NCBI RefSeq assembly: GCF_000192795.1
Contig: NW_007360607.1
Coordinates: 1 to 64,000 of the forward strand
Direction: 5' to 3'
DNA: 64,000 nucleotides
From: Vavraia culicis subsp. floridensis
Taxonomy: Eukaryota > Microsporidia > Pleistophoridae
The notes beneath the pieces are model-generated. The model saw only the letters and a program-made list of their open reading frames with translations, made no database searches and was not told the DNA's origin. Within the stretch, counting starts at the first letter, position 1. Every line of letters begins with the position of its first letter. The position numbers and the translations under genes were made by a program. Shown in pieces: positions 49,350 through 60,273 of this stretch.

Positions 49350-50852
49350 TGTTTTACTTTGCCCTTCCTTTAGTTTTTTTTATTTAAATTTTTAATTTAT
49401 TTTACGACCTGTAACAAAACGTGTAAAGGATCAAAACACCGAAAAGTAGCGCTTGCAGTTGCGTGCCGATAGGTGTTCAGGGCCAGAGATCCTTCAATGG
49501 GCCAAAGTAGTGGTACAATATGTGAAGTATACCGGAGTTGGTTGTTTTATGTGTGCAAAAAACGTAAGGTTAAGTTTAACACATTAAAATACTTCCTAGG
49601 CAGTAATCGTCTCCTGCAATGATCGCACAGCACGAACAAAAATAAATTATCATATAAATAATTAAAATTGATAAAATGGAAAAGCGTGCAGCACAGGCTC
49701 TTTATACATTAAAATCTTACCAAGTGAATTATTGATAGTACACTATCAGAAAGTAGCGATTAAAACGGCACCAACCTGATGCTGTGTAATCAACGAGTTC
49801 TTTGGGAATGTTCGGGTATTTTCCTATGAAAGTGTTATTAAGGCCGTGTTTCATGAAACAGGACCTATAAAGTGTTTTGCCTCGAGGACACATCCTGATG
49901 GTGGCGTTTTGAAGGTTAGCGCACACATATGCGCCAAATTGTTAATATTCTGTGGAATACTTGGTTTGGAGTATATGACACCGCAGTGTTTTGGCTATCA
50001 GGTTCTCCTTTCAAACTTGAAGGGAAACAGCGATTGTATGAGCATAGCCAACGAACGGAGCAGATGCACTGTACTCTCCCTGTGCAATGATGAAATACGC
50101 TATGTACGGTGTTTTTTACTTAATCTATAACTTTACAAATATCCGAATTGTAGGAATGGCGGGGCAAAATACGATGGAAATGTGAACAACGACAAAAAAT
50201 GTTTTAATTGCGTTACTTTAGGTGAGAAGAGCAAAGTGCACCATTCTTCGTCTCAAAGTGCAAATCTCTCAATTAAACCCCCAATTTGAGTGCGCAAACT
50301 TCTTTTAAATTTGTTGTAACCAAAAACACTGCTATTTACATCCTTGCACAGGTAACCACCGAGAAGATCAAAATAATTGTTGATCGAAACAGGGAATATG
50401 AGGGGCATTGAAGATGCCCTGTAGAATACGTGAACTAGCACAATTTTTGGCGCAAAACTATTTTTTTGTGTTTGTTCAGGTGCTGTTCACGAGGAGATAA
50501 ATAAATTTAATGTGTAAAAATTGATCTATCGAGAGGGCATAGCGCACGTAATTGATAAGAAAAATATAAAATGATGGTCTTAAGAGAAGAATGAGCTGCG
50601 TTCAATGGATTACCTGGTGCTGCTCAATTTACAGGCAGAAATAGCACAGCTAGTATTGCTATGATATAATTTATCTGATTACATCTAAATATGTGTTGAC
50701 ACTACGATACGAGCAATGCATTCCTCACGTCCAAATGAAATATATTGTTTATCCTGGATGATTGGGAGCATGTTTACCGCAGTGAATGAGATACAGAACA
50801 AGATGACCCGCCGTCTGCACACGATGGACATAAGGCTCTTTATTTAACACAC
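49350..50852. other. Long intergenic region
   Basis: 1.5 kb with only short unconvincing frames; no repeat or RNA gene seen. Confidence 0.5.
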
Positions 50853-52043
50853 TCAGTTGTAAAGCAACGGACCAGAAACCTTTCGATCAGCAACCTTGGA
50901 GTACGCCTCCTCAAAGTCCTTCTGTAGAATGACGTACCTGCCGTTCCGTATCGCAAGCATCCCTGCCTCCTGGCATATGCTGTTCAAATCAGCACATGAC
51001 AGGCGGTCAGGCCTGTTAACAAAGCTTTCAAGATCAACCTCATCAGATAGGTTCATCTTGTTGGTGATTGCGTTCAGAACAAGCCGTTTCTGTCTCTTGT
51101 CAGGCATCGGAAACTCGATTTTCCTATCTAGGCGACCGGGCCTAAGCAGTGCTGGATCCAGAATGTCTGCACGATTGGTCGCCATAATGACCTTCACATT
51201 GACCGTCACCTCAAAGCCATCCATCTGATTCAGAAGCTCCAAAAGTACTCTCTGCACCTCTCGATCTGCGCTCGTGGCTGCATCAAACCGCTTGGTCGCG
51301 ATTGAATCGACCTCATCGATGAACACTATCGAGGGAGCCTGCTCCCTTGCAAGCCTGAACACATCTCTCACCATTCTTGGGCCTTCTCCGAGGTACTTCT
51401 GCACAAACTCCGAGCCGTTCACCTGTATGAACGTTGCTTTTGTCTTGTTCGCCACCGCCTTCACCAACATTGTCTTCCCGGTTCCAGGTGGTCCGTACAA
51501 GAGCACTCCCCGTGGAGGATCTATTCCTATCTGCTTGTACAGTTCAAACTGTTTGAGAGGCAATTCAACCGTCTCTATTATCTCCTGTTTTTGGGTTTCA
51601 AGACCGCCCACATCATCGTAGGTAACGGTGGGCCGCTGTGCCTCCATCATCACAGGTATGCTAGAGTCGGCATCAGGTGGCAAAACATCAACAATGGCCG
51701 ATGAGTGCCTGTGCAGCGCCACGGTGGTGTTAGGCTTTAAGAGTTCTTTGTCGACCGTGCTCAGGATCTTCACAACCGAGTTACTGCCTGTGGTACTGCC
51801 AACAATTGCGGTCTGCTTGTCAATTGCCTCCAGAAACTGGCCCATTATCAAAGGCACGCTTTTCACACGCTTTATTTCTTCCTTTGCACGCAGCAACTCG
51901 CTCTTCAGTATGTTTATGTCCTTAATGCACTGCTGCTCCTCTCTACATAGTATTTCTAACTCGTACTGTTTATTCTTGTACTTTTCGTATACCTTCAGCG
52001 CAAACAGCTCCTCATCATCTTTGGTTTGTGTTTTTGTGCTCAT
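50853..52043 (-). CDS. RPT3: 26S proteasome ATPase Rpt3
   Basis: This encodes 396 residues, near the family length. An N-terminal coiled coil (residues ~10-60) leads to an OB domain, then [20 protein letters not shown], diagnostic of Rpt3. The AAA+ core has Walker A GPPGTGKT, Walker B VFIDEVDS, the pore and ISS segments, and the Arg fingers in [15 protein letters not shown]. The C-terminus LLYN ends in a hydrophobic-Tyr-X (HbYX) tail used by Rpt3 to dock and open the 20S gate. It unfolds substrates in the 19S base. The start at 52043 follows GCCCCTG. It is among the most conserved proteins of the window. Confidence 0.98.
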   Translation of the reverse strand: MSTKTQTKDDEELFALKVYEKYKNKQYELEILCREEQQCIKDINILKSELLRAKEEIKRVKSVPLIMGQFLEAIDKQTAIVGSTTGSNSVVKILSTVDKELLKPNTTVALHRHSSAIVDVLPPDADSSIPVMMEAQRPTVTYDDVGGLETQKQEIIETVELPLKQFELYKQIGIDPPRGVLLYGPPGTGKTMLVKAVANKTKATFIQVNGSEFVQKYLGEGPRMVRDVFRLAREQAPSIVFIDEVDSIATKRFDAATSADREVQRVLLELLNQMDGFEVTVNVKVIMATNRADILDPALLRPGRLDRKIEFPMPDKRQKRLVLNAITNKMNLSDEVDLESFVNRPDRLSCADLNSICQEAGMLAIRNGRYVILQKDFEEAYSKVADRKVSGPLLYN

Positions 52044-54348
52044 CAGGGGCAGCAAAAATGGCACAAAAATTTGTTTGCGATACAAACGAGCCGTATCGAG
52101 GCCTAGGAGCCCATATGAATGGCGCGGGACGCATTAAACGAGAAGAGGAGGTGAGCAAATGCAATTTATATGAATGGCACGAGACGCATTAAACGAGAAG
52201 AGGAGGTGAGCAAATGCAATTTATATGAATGGCACGAGACGCATTAAACGAGAAGAGGAGGTGAGCAAATGCAATTTATATGAATGGCAAAGAGATATGT
52301 GCATATATACGGGTTGACACGCGGTAAGTTGTAAACAGTTTTTTAAACCGTACGTACGCAACGGTACCAATTGATAAAGCGTAGCTAAAGCATTTAACAA
52401 CACCTTGGGCACCTTAAACATTCGCTAGTACGGCTAACAGATGCATTTGACACACTCCGACATGTGACACACTCCAACATTGCTGAGGCGTTCTCAAAAA
52501 TCGCGTTTTTAAGGGTCTAATTGCGTTTCGGAGGGTAAAAGCATTTTGTACAGGTTCCCAGCCGCTAACTCGTATTGCAACGCCATTCCGCCCCAAACAT
52601 GAGATACAAATGATGAGATACGTGTGTGGAGTGGTAGGCGTTTGCTAAAGACGTGCATATCAATAAAATTGGTGTTCGATAGCGGATATGAACCTACAGC
52701 TGTCCAACCAAGAAAAGCTCTCCTGGCCAAGGCAACAAAAACATGCCTACAATCGTGTACACCACATATACGCACTTTTCATCAGAATGTTTGTTGGACA
52801 ATACGTGTAAATAATTTGATCGCATCAGCACACGGTATTAAACCATGTGTAGGATTAATTTGGCACATATAATTGGTTCTGTTGTTTTACCGTAAGCACA
52901 GAGCTGATTTGTCTATCAGATAACATTTGTGCGCCCTTCCAGGCTGTTCACAATGGTTGAGGTCCTTCCTTTGCTACCCTCTTCATAGAACTTCTTCTAT
53001 TATGTGCCGCTAGTGCCAACGACCTGTATGAATGCTAACATAATGCGCATTAGATCAATCATTTCAAGTTAAAAGCTGCCAGTGGCCCATGTGCACATCA
53101 ATTTGTGGTAACTTTTTACCGTCCTTTCTTGGCATTCATTTAAGAGGAAAAAGCGATTTGTTGCAACATGGCCGCGTTAAACGAATGAAGTGACAGGAAA
53201 ATGGCAGCCATTCATTCTACAGTACTTGTATTAGAGCGCATTTTCACCTGATTACCAAGAGGCTCCGTTCCTCTCACGAACAAATCTTGTATTAAACTGC
53301 AGGTGACTTGGAGAACTAGCATCGCTATTACAAGGGGGTGTGAAAGGCCCTGCCATGTAACGTAAGTGTACGCACTCGTCTTATGGCATTTGCATTTCAA
53401 TACTAGGAGTGTAAGAGACATTAAAACATGTGATTGTTTAATAAGATTATCATATTTTACGTTTGTTTATACTTTTTAGTTCCATATTGAGAAAGGTAAA
53501 GGACAACGGCCTACTTTATATTGCATTTTTGATCCTTTTCATTAAATATCATGATCAATAATCTGATTGCTTGACTGTGTTGCAATTTGCTATGATTACC
53601 GTGAAATGGCAAGATTGTGCTTTTGCACCAACTGCACGTGTCACTCACACTCCCTGTGTGCTGTTCGCTCAGAAAACCAAAGGCTCCATGCCTAAAAGTG
53701 AACAACAGCTCATAAACCGTTTCTCCCATCTATCAAACTTAAATAACACGTTCTCCTTGGCTAAGTGCAGCAGCTTACCTGCTAGTTGGGCCAAGTGTCT
53801 GCACCTTGGCAATACATCTTAACCAGCAGCGTGTCAAGGTAGTGGCAGCTACACGCCCAGAGTGTTGAACACACCAGAAAAGCAAACAAACGCACCCACG
53901 AGAAGGTACGGTTTTCACCGCTTTTCAAAGCGGGAGAGACGTTCCTTCCATCGCCATTCTTTCCGTGCGAAACGGTCGATACCAACTGATTCTTAGGCCA
54001 TTATCAACCACCGTGCTTGTTCCACCAGCATTCACTTCATAACAACGATTCATGTGAAAACACATCGTGCTGATCTTCTGGTACCGTGTCTGCTGTTAGG
54101 TCTTATCATATGTGGGATTGAAATCTGAGACTCGATACTATCGTTTGGCCCCAGCATCACCTGTGGAGTGGTGAATGCTGAAATAAGATGTTCCATGATC
54201 AAAACGTCGACACAGCGATAAAAAGGTGTTCTATGGCAGCCTGTGCCATATTCCTGATTTCATTACAAAACAAAACCATCACATCCAATAAAACACTTGT
54301 TTTACAAATAAAGGATTTTTAAGCAATTTACCGTGTCTACGATAGTAA
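52044..54348. other. Long intergenic region with 55-bp array
   Basis: 2.3 kb, the longest gene-free stretch. It contains the 55-bp array just upstream of RPT3. Frames of 60-90 codons on both strands look like chance. Confidence 0.5.
52113..52288. repeat. 55-bp tandem array, 3.2 copies
   Basis: ATATGAATGGC starts at 52113, 52168, 52223 and (partial) 52278. Copies 2 and 3 are identical; copy 1 differs in GCGCGGGACG against GCACGAGACG. Each contains AAACGAGAAGAGGAGGTGAG. It begins about 70 bases upstream of the RPT3 start, so it may sit in or beside its promoter. Confidence 0.97.
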
Positions 54349-56424
54349 ATGTACGTTTTATACCACCTGTTAGCCTTCGTGGCGGCAGAAATGATAAAAA
54401 TTATACCTGTGTGCGATGCAGAGTGCCAGAAAAATATGTTGCTCGCCAAATACTACCCCGCACCAAATACGCTCAGTGATGCGAGTTATTGCGTGCGTGG
54501 CGTGGACGTGAGGAACAACAAGAACTGTGTGGTGGGTGTAAGGGGCGTGGTTGCTCAACCTGGCATTGTAAAACCGAGCGAAGTACCGGTCAATCCTCCG
54601 CCAGGTGATGTTATTGTTTCCACGTACTACAAGACCGTAACAGTCAATCCTTCGATGGCAACACCAGCTGTCGCCGTTTCAGCAAGCGTAAAGCCAAGTC
54701 AAGTCGTTTACCACTCAAAGAACGTTACAAGTTCGGTTCCAGCCGCCAAGATTTTGCCTGAAAAGGCACCACCTGTGATGAGAAATGCCACCGTGCCTGC
54801 TGTTGCACCGTCTGTCCCTGTACCAACACCTATACCCGTCGCCAAGAGGCCGGCATCTCCAACAATACCACCCAGAGCCGTGATAGCGAGGCCTAAGATG
54901 ACGGTCACTCAACCTCCGCTACTAATAGACAGACCCGCTGTGCAAAAAGTTACCGTTTCGCAGCCTCCTATAGTGATTAACAGGCCGGTGGTGCAGACCG
55001 TTACGGTGGCGCAACCGCCTGCAACCGTGAGCTCGGTGTGGACCGTTACGGTGGCACAACCGCCTGCAACCGTGAGCTCGGTACAGACCGTTACGGTGGC
55101 ACAACCGCCTGCAACCGTGAGCTCGGTGCACACCGTCACGGTAACTGTTGCGGCACCACCGCCACCGACACAAACCGTCACCAAGGAAATACGTGTAGAG
55201 AGCATGCCAGGAACAACGGCAACTACTGTGAAGCAGCCGGAGGGCAAGAAGCCAACTGTAGAAATTAGCACACCCATCTCGTCCACGGTCAACATCAAGA
55301 AGCCGGATGCTAAATCTACGCCCAAGCAAGAGCCCATTCCGGTATACTCCGCCTATCCACCAGATTACTCAAATTATTACGCATATTACGGGTATGCAGA
55401 CCCGCGTACCTACTATCCTTACGATAACAGGTACGGATACTACGGAAATTACTATCCACCGGTCTACTCCCCCCCGGGCTCACAAGTGAAAGTGAGCAAA
55501 GAGAACGAGCGAGTGAACGACAAGGAGGAGATATCGAAGTACAAGATTGTGAAGAGTGTCGACCCTGCACAGGCTAAATCGATAATTAAGGCACAGAATG
55601 AGAAAAATCGTGGATCGGGCACAAACAAGGAGAATGGAACGGATAGACCAAACAATGGTAAGAAAAAAACTGCAATGGATGAAAACCACGGTTTGTACGA
55701 TACTCATGAGCCTTCGCCAGACGTGGATGTGACCGATAACAGTTTGTTGGACCCTTCATATGCGCCGAGGATGTACCAGAAAAACTGGGACTCCGATGAC
55801 GGAGCTAATGATGCTGCACACACAAATAAAGCAAAGCAAAAGAAGCACAGGAAATCAAAACATCACAAGAATGGCCACAATCACAAGAAAAAGGGCTCAC
55901 ATGGTTCAGAGGACAGTTCACACAGACGAGACAGGAATGCTGTGCCATCAAATATCAATGAGAATCCGTTTGACAAGGAGGATTTCAAATACGTAGCTGA
56001 CTTCGGAGATGAATACAACGATAATCTGCCCAAAGAGATACACGAAAGGCAACCGCATGTGAATGAACCGCAAAACATAAATAGGTACCTGTACGATCGG
56101 ATCTACAAAAAGCTGCGGAATAAGGACATATTGGAACGAATAAACCTTGACAACGAGAAGAACAAAGAAAAGAAGCTGAAAAACAAGTACAACAGCATTA
56201 TATACATAGACGAGCAGGACAAGGTGCTACGGAACAAATTATTTAATGAGTTCATGGGAGAACGAAGCCTTGATCATGAAGCGCCTGTTAGGAGAAATGG
56301 TGATGAGATTGAACTGAGTGACAGCTTTAGCGCGGTGTTACCAAACAAAAAATCGAAAACTGGCGAGGATAATAACAGCAGCAGTAGCGACGAGATTATG
56401 TTCCTTTCTGATCTGCTCAAGTGA
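54349..56424 (+). CDS. Large secreted proline/tyrosine-rich repeat protein (candidate spore wall or polar tube)
   Basis: This encodes 691 residues. The N-terminus YVLYHLLAFVAAEMIKI is hydrophobic and acts as a probable signal peptide, followed by a cysteine cluster (VCDAEC near residue 23, YC near 48, NC near 60). Residues ~70-300 are rich in Pro, Val, Thr and Ala. Within them, a 15-residue unit QTVTVAQPPATVSSV occurs three times in succession from about 216, preceded by degenerate versions. Residues ~338-380 are a tyrosine/proline-rich block (YYAYYGYADPRTYYPY). The C-terminal ~300 residues are charged with His/Lys clusters (KHRKSKHHKNGHNHKKK) and a serine/acidic end. No known domain was found. 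In microsporidia secreted Pro-rich or Tyr-rich proteins of this sort are usually polar tube or spore wall components, but PTP1 is smaller and glycine/proline-rich. The identity is inferred. Confidence 0.88.
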   Translation: MYVLYHLLAFVAAEMIKIIPVCDAECQKNMLLAKYYPAPNTLSDASYCVRGVDVRNNKNCVVGVRGVVAQPGIVKPSEVPVNPPPGDVIVSTYYKTVTVNPSMATPAVAVSASVKPSQVVYHSKNVTSSVPAAKILPEKAPPVMRNATVPAVAPSVPVPTPIPVAKRPASPTIPPRAVIARPKMTVTQPPLLIDRPAVQKVTVSQPPIVINRPVVQTVTVAQPPATVSSVWTVTVAQPPATVSSVQTVTVAQPPATVSSVHTVTVTVAAPPPPTQTVTKEIRVESMPGTTATTVKQPEGKKPTVEISTPISSTVNIKKPDAKSTPKQEPIPVYSAYPPDYSNYYAYYGYADPRTYYPYDNRYGYYGNYYPPVYSPPGSQVKVSKENERVNDKEEISKYKIVKSVDPAQAKSIIKAQNEKNRGSGTNKENGTDRPNNGKKKTAMDENHGLYDTHEPSPDVDVTDNSLLDPSYAPRMYQKNWDSDDGANDAAHTNKAKQKKHRKSKHHKNGHNHKKKGSHGSEDSSHRRDRNAVPSNINENPFDKEDFKYVADFGDEYNDNLPKEIHERQPHVNEPQNINRYLYDRIYKKLRNKDILERINLDNEKNKEKKLKNKYNSIIYIDEQDKVLRNKLFNEFMGERSLDHEAPVRRNGDEIELSDSFSAVLPNKKSKTGEDNNSSSSDEIMFLSDLLK
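54997..55135 (+). repeat. 45-bp coding repeat, 3 copies
   Basis: ACCGTTACGGTGGC starts at 54997, 55042 and 55087, and the equivalent ACCGTCACGG at 55132. The 45-base period encodes a 15-residue unit. It is the only array in the window that lies inside a gene and is a multiple of three without breaking the frame. Confidence 0.95.
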
Positions 56425-56801
56425 TAGTTATTGTCAGCGAGGGGGAGTGCTATCACATAAGTAAATCTAAATAGAAGATATTCGGATAAGCTTGGTTGTT
56501 TTCGTGGCGTATCTGGCATTGATACGCAGCGAATTGTTTTACAGCACGAAATACGTTCCACTATTTTTTGTCGAAGTGTGTCCGAGAAGGGGACTGCGTA
56601 ACGCAGCACGGCTGCAGTGACGCGCAAGCATAACGAGCAGTTTAGGTGGTGTGTACAGAACCGCGCACCAAAACTTATTTTTCTGCACCAGGGAAGGGCA
56701 ACAGCCCCTGCACCGTATTGTCACGCCCTCTTTGTGCCACAATATGCATGGTTCATAATTATGAGGAGAACTGTCACGTTTTACTTATAAAATCCTGTTG
56801 A
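56425..56801. other. Intergenic region between convergent genes
   Basis: 3' flanks; nothing else is seen. Confidence 0.5.
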
Positions 56802-57452
56802 TCAACCGTAGCGTGCAAGCACGCTGTCTCTGAATGCCTTGATGTCCTCCAATGTCCCAATATTATACAGCTCATTTATCTCTTTCTTCTTCGTCTCACT
56901 TTTTATGTCTTTGTTCTCCATCAGCTCGTTGAATTTGGTGCTCAACTTCCCTGAGATTGTGTACGCCTTTCCACCGACCGCTTTCTTCGTCTCCACAAAC
57001 AGCTTTTTGAGGAACTCGGAGTTGGATAAAAGGTCATTCACCTCAACATTTTCTAAAAAACAGGTCATCTGCGCAATTTCTGCCTCTTTGTTCGCTATCA
57101 TCTTTTTGTACCGCCGAGCCTCGTTCTTGTAAAATTCCTGCTCGTCCTTGAGCTTCATCAGTTCGTCCATCATTGCGTCAATATCGTCCTCAACGACCAG
57201 ATCGGTTATCTTTCTCTCGTAGGAAAAATCTTTCGGAAACGTGAAAATTTGTTGGAGGCTAAAGTTCTCAAAGATCAAGAAGTTCTTCCTAAACTCAGAA
57301 AGCACGTAGCTACAAAGCTGCTTTTTTGAGGTTGCCGAAAGACCTGCGTTGTTGATCGTGTGTGTGATCGTTTCTTCGAGGCTGGAGCACAGCTCCTGCA
57401 GGAAACTACAGGGCACAAACCCAAAGAATTCTGTCTCATCCTCAAAATGCAT
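56802..57452 (-). CDS. MTW1: Kinetochore protein Mis12/Mtw1
   Basis: This encodes 216 residues. The N-terminus TEFFGFVPCSFLQELCSSLEE fits the Mis12 signature (E-x-[FL]-G-[YF]-x-P-x-x-[FC]-[IL]-x-x-[IL]), followed by an LCSYVLSEFRKNFLIFENFSL helix and IFTFPKDF (family: x-I-P-x-N-[IV]-[FL]-[LV]-P). The rest is a long coiled coil (residues ~85-216) as in Mtw1. Mis12 complexes link the inner kinetochore to Ndc80. The start at 57452 is chosen because TTACCC directly precedes ATG; the frame is open to 57575 but would add hydrophobic residues that do not fit the family. The call rests on the first ~90 residues. Confidence 0.85.
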   Translation of the reverse strand: MHFEDETEFFGFVPCSFLQELCSSLEETITHTINNAGLSATSKKQLCSYVLSEFRKNFLIFENFSLQQIFTFPKDFSYERKITDLVVEDDIDAMMDELMKLKDEQEFYKNEARRYKKMIANKEAEIAQMTCFLENVEVNDLLSNSEFLKKLFVETKKAVGGKAYTISGKLSTKFNELMENKDIKSETKKKEINELYNIGTLEDIKAFRDSVLARYG

Positions 57453-58319
57453 GGGTAAGGGGAGCAGCAAAAAAATAATGGTTAGGTGTTCGCACTGTCC
57501 CTCGCAAATTATTCGCTTTCCGTTCTTCACAAGTATCTGAGGGCCTACGCACAACGCAAACGTGTCGTATTGCAATTAGAAAACTCGTTTTGTGGAAATG
57601 AGAGAGAACAGGCGTACACAAAACATTTGGAGTTATCAAAGCATATTCGTGCCAATAACTGTAAAATAATTACAAGGTAAACCATCAGTGCACGATTTAC
57701 GACACGCCCCATTTGTACACCTCAATGCCTATGAAAATATTTAGTCTGCACAGATTCATAGCTACGGTTCACCACAAAGGACTTAAAAATGAAGCAATGC
57801 TGCTCACACAGCTTTATAGGTCATTTCTTACTCCTCACGCACGAGCATGTACCGTAGTATTGCCGATGGTGATTTTAACAGGCAACACTTCTTGTTTGAA
57901 GTGCTCAACTGTTCCTCATACCGTCAGTCGATCAAAATATTTTAAGGGTCTGACACGTCCTCGTTCTGGTCTACCTCGTCACTGTCAGGGGAGAGAAAGA
58001 ACGTATTTCTCCACTAACGGTACATCTATCCATCTCCTTGTACAACAACACGACTTGTGCAGTACTGCTATCAATGCACTGACACAAACGATGCGATCGG
58101 CACTTTTTTTTCGATTTTCTGGCACATTTGTTAATTTATTTTGTTAATTTATCAAGTATCGCAGTATGAAAGGCATCATTGGCGTGGGCGTCAATGAAAC
58201 TACCACGGTTGGACCGGTCCATAAAATCGTGCCAAATAGGTCATAAATCACTCCCCAGCCGTTTACAACCGAGTTCAAAAATTAAAAATTTACCGTTCCT
58301 CTGAAAAGAGCAGGCAAAA
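57453..58319. other. Intergenic region between divergent genes
   Basis: A 144-codon frame at 57713-58147 on the plus strand is the longest, but its composition is not protein-like and it has no CCC block. No other structure. Confidence 0.5.
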
Positions 58320-59480
58320 ATGGACAATTTGGTAATTTACGCACAGACACCGTTCTATTTGGAAATAACACTTTTGTATGACCTGAGAACGACTTTGGTA
58401 TCATTCATTCGTACCTACATGGCAATTGTGCCCTGCTTTTTTAGATGGTCAGCAAGCGGTATCCTTGACAAGCTGAAAGTGCTCACAATTCTGATAGCTT
58501 TCACGTTTCTACGGTCTTTGAATTGCTCACGCATGTACCATTCTCTGAAGGCGCAGTCTCTTGTACGGCTTTATGTTCTGTTCAATGTGCTGGAGCTTGC
58601 CGAGAAGCTGATAGGCACACTGGTGGATGACATTGCCAGGGCAATTGAGGAGAGGATGAAGAGAAAGCGGGAACAAGATCATACGGTTTTGGAGGATGAG
58701 AGCGTTTGTCCTGACAAGAGCAGCTTGTGCCCTGGTAGTAATTTGTACAGGAATGAAAATGAGAATGGCGTAACAAACAATGGAGTTGACGGCGTAAACA
58801 CGGTTCATGGACATGTCAAAGCAAATAAAAGAGAATCAGAGACAGATCAAGAGAGCGGTATAAGCCTTGAAGATCAAGTCGGTGCACCGCCGGGCAATTC
58901 GCAATCTTTGATCGCCAATTTTGCGTTGCTGATCGTTCTAGCCGCACTTTTTGTGGTTTCAACAGCGATGCACACACTGATTCTGTACTTTCAGTATCTC
59001 ATCATTCAGCTTTCGCTCAACTCATCGTCAAGTGTTTTGTACTCGCTGGTCATCTCCAACCAGTTCCTGGAGTTGAAAGGCAATGTGACGAAAAAGGGGG
59101 ATAAGAAGATGCTTTTCTCTCTGGTGGACCATGACGGAACCAAAAGATTTAATCTGTTGCTATTTCTGATCGTGGCATTCCTTTCTGTGTGCGTAGAGTC
59201 TGAGAAACTGACGTTCACCAAGTTTATTCTGCCGATAGTTGTCGTTCTGCTCTTCAAAATCCTTGTGGATTGGATCAAGCACGCGTTTTTTTGCAGGTAT
59301 AACAATTTAAACCTGAACTTCTATACGGACTATAGAAGGGAGTACTTGAAAGGCACCAATTTTGTGGGCCAGCACATTCTGTTCATGTGGATGCTTTATG
59401 AGCTGGCAAGGATGGGATACTTCAGCTTTATTGTTATTTTTCTTGTTTGTGTTCATTTTGTTGGAGTTTTTATCAAATAA
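58320..59480 (+). CDS. TAPT1/Emp65-family membrane protein
   Basis: This encodes 386 residues. The N-terminal YLEITLLYDLRTTLVSFIRT and the segment HSLKAQSLVRLYVLFNVLEL are diagnostic of TAPT1/Emp65 (family: [LI]-[RK]-x-Q-S-x-[IVL]-K-L-Y-V-[IV]-[FY]-N-x-L-E-[IV]-x-D-[RK]-[LM]). A hydrophilic ~75-residue insert separates this from hydrophobic segments at ~205-230, 275-300, 305-325 and 360-385. After the first of these is LIIQLSLNSSSSVLYSLVIS (family: N-x-x-x-N-S-x-x-x-[AS]-L-x-T-L-[LM]-[IV]-S-N-x-F-x-E-[LIV]-K). Yeast Emp65 acts in ER quality control; human TAPT1 is implicated in cilia and ER contacts. The stop TAA lies within AATAAA. Confidence 0.9.
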   Translation: MDNLVIYAQTPFYLEITLLYDLRTTLVSFIRTYMAIVPCFFRWSASGILDKLKVLTILIAFTFLRSLNCSRMYHSLKAQSLVRLYVLFNVLELAEKLIGTLVDDIARAIEERMKRKREQDHTVLEDESVCPDKSSLCPGSNLYRNENENGVTNNGVDGVNTVHGHVKANKRESETDQESGISLEDQVGAPPGNSQSLIANFALLIVLAALFVVSTAMHTLILYFQYLIIQLSLNSSSSVLYSLVISNQFLELKGNVTKKGDKKMLFSLVDHDGTKRFNLLLFLIVAFLSVCVESEKLTFTKFILPIVVVLLFKILVDWIKHAFFCRYNNLNLNFYTDYRREYLKGTNFVGQHILFMWMLYELARMGYFSFIVIFLVCVHFVGVFIK

Positions 59481-60273
59481 ATGATATTCGGTACAGAGAC
59501 TGTTTCATTGGCGGCAGAACGCCTGCACTGCTTCTTATGACACGTAGCACATGCTGTTTGAATGGTGATAGCAGCTTTCCAGGTGATCGATGGATGTTTG
59601 CTCGGCGCCAGAAATGGTCGTAGGGATAAAACGGTGAAGCATTGAACAAGAACTACGAGTGGCAACACAAGCACAGAAAAATTGTGTTTTGCTAAAGGTA
59701 CGTTTACTTATCTCCTCACGCCAACGGCAAATTCAGAAAAAAGGGAAATCCGATGAACAACACAAATTCAGACAATCATATTTGGGTTGCCGTTTGCCCT
59801 GTGAGCAACAAACAAATCTTCGTCCTCAGCAAATGTAATGAGCTATGATAGTACTTTTCTGTATTTGACGGCATTCATCCATAGCCATAGCACGATGTAG
59901 CCGGTTGAGGTGGCGAAACGTAAAAATTAGCGCGCCTTGTCGCTTATTCTGAATAAACTGTGGTCCTTGGCAGAGGTGTTCACCAGGGTTGTTTTTGGTT
60001 GAGAACAGCAACTCACCTTTTCACTGTGAAAAGCGTTCAGACACGTCATTTCCATTTTTTTGCACCATCGTTTTTCTCTTGGAGACGCTAACAAAGGAAC
60101 ATTGTTGCGAAAAAACATGGAGAATCGGCAGGAAACGAAATTTGCACGGGCATCTTTTTTCTGCTAGATTGTATATGAACAGCATCGCGGATGCAATCCC
60201 TACGCACGCCTGTCACAGATCAGACACGCTGTGTTTCAGATGCAGAGTTAAGAGAAGAACGCTCTTCAACACG
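59481..60273. other. Intergenic region
   Basis: No gene is supported. A frame continuous with VPS33 extends upstream to 59989 but lacks Vps33 similarity; an in-frame ATG at 60175 is an alternative start. Confidence 0.5.

Noticed and set aside
54708..55337. Minus-strand frames opposite the proline-rich gene
   Set aside because: They mirror the repeats of the plus-strand gene (Val/Thr/Pro codons read backwards) and have no independent signals.
57713..58147. 144-codon plus-strand frame
   Set aside because: No recognisable features, unbalanced composition and no promoter block; probably chance in a GC-richer patch.
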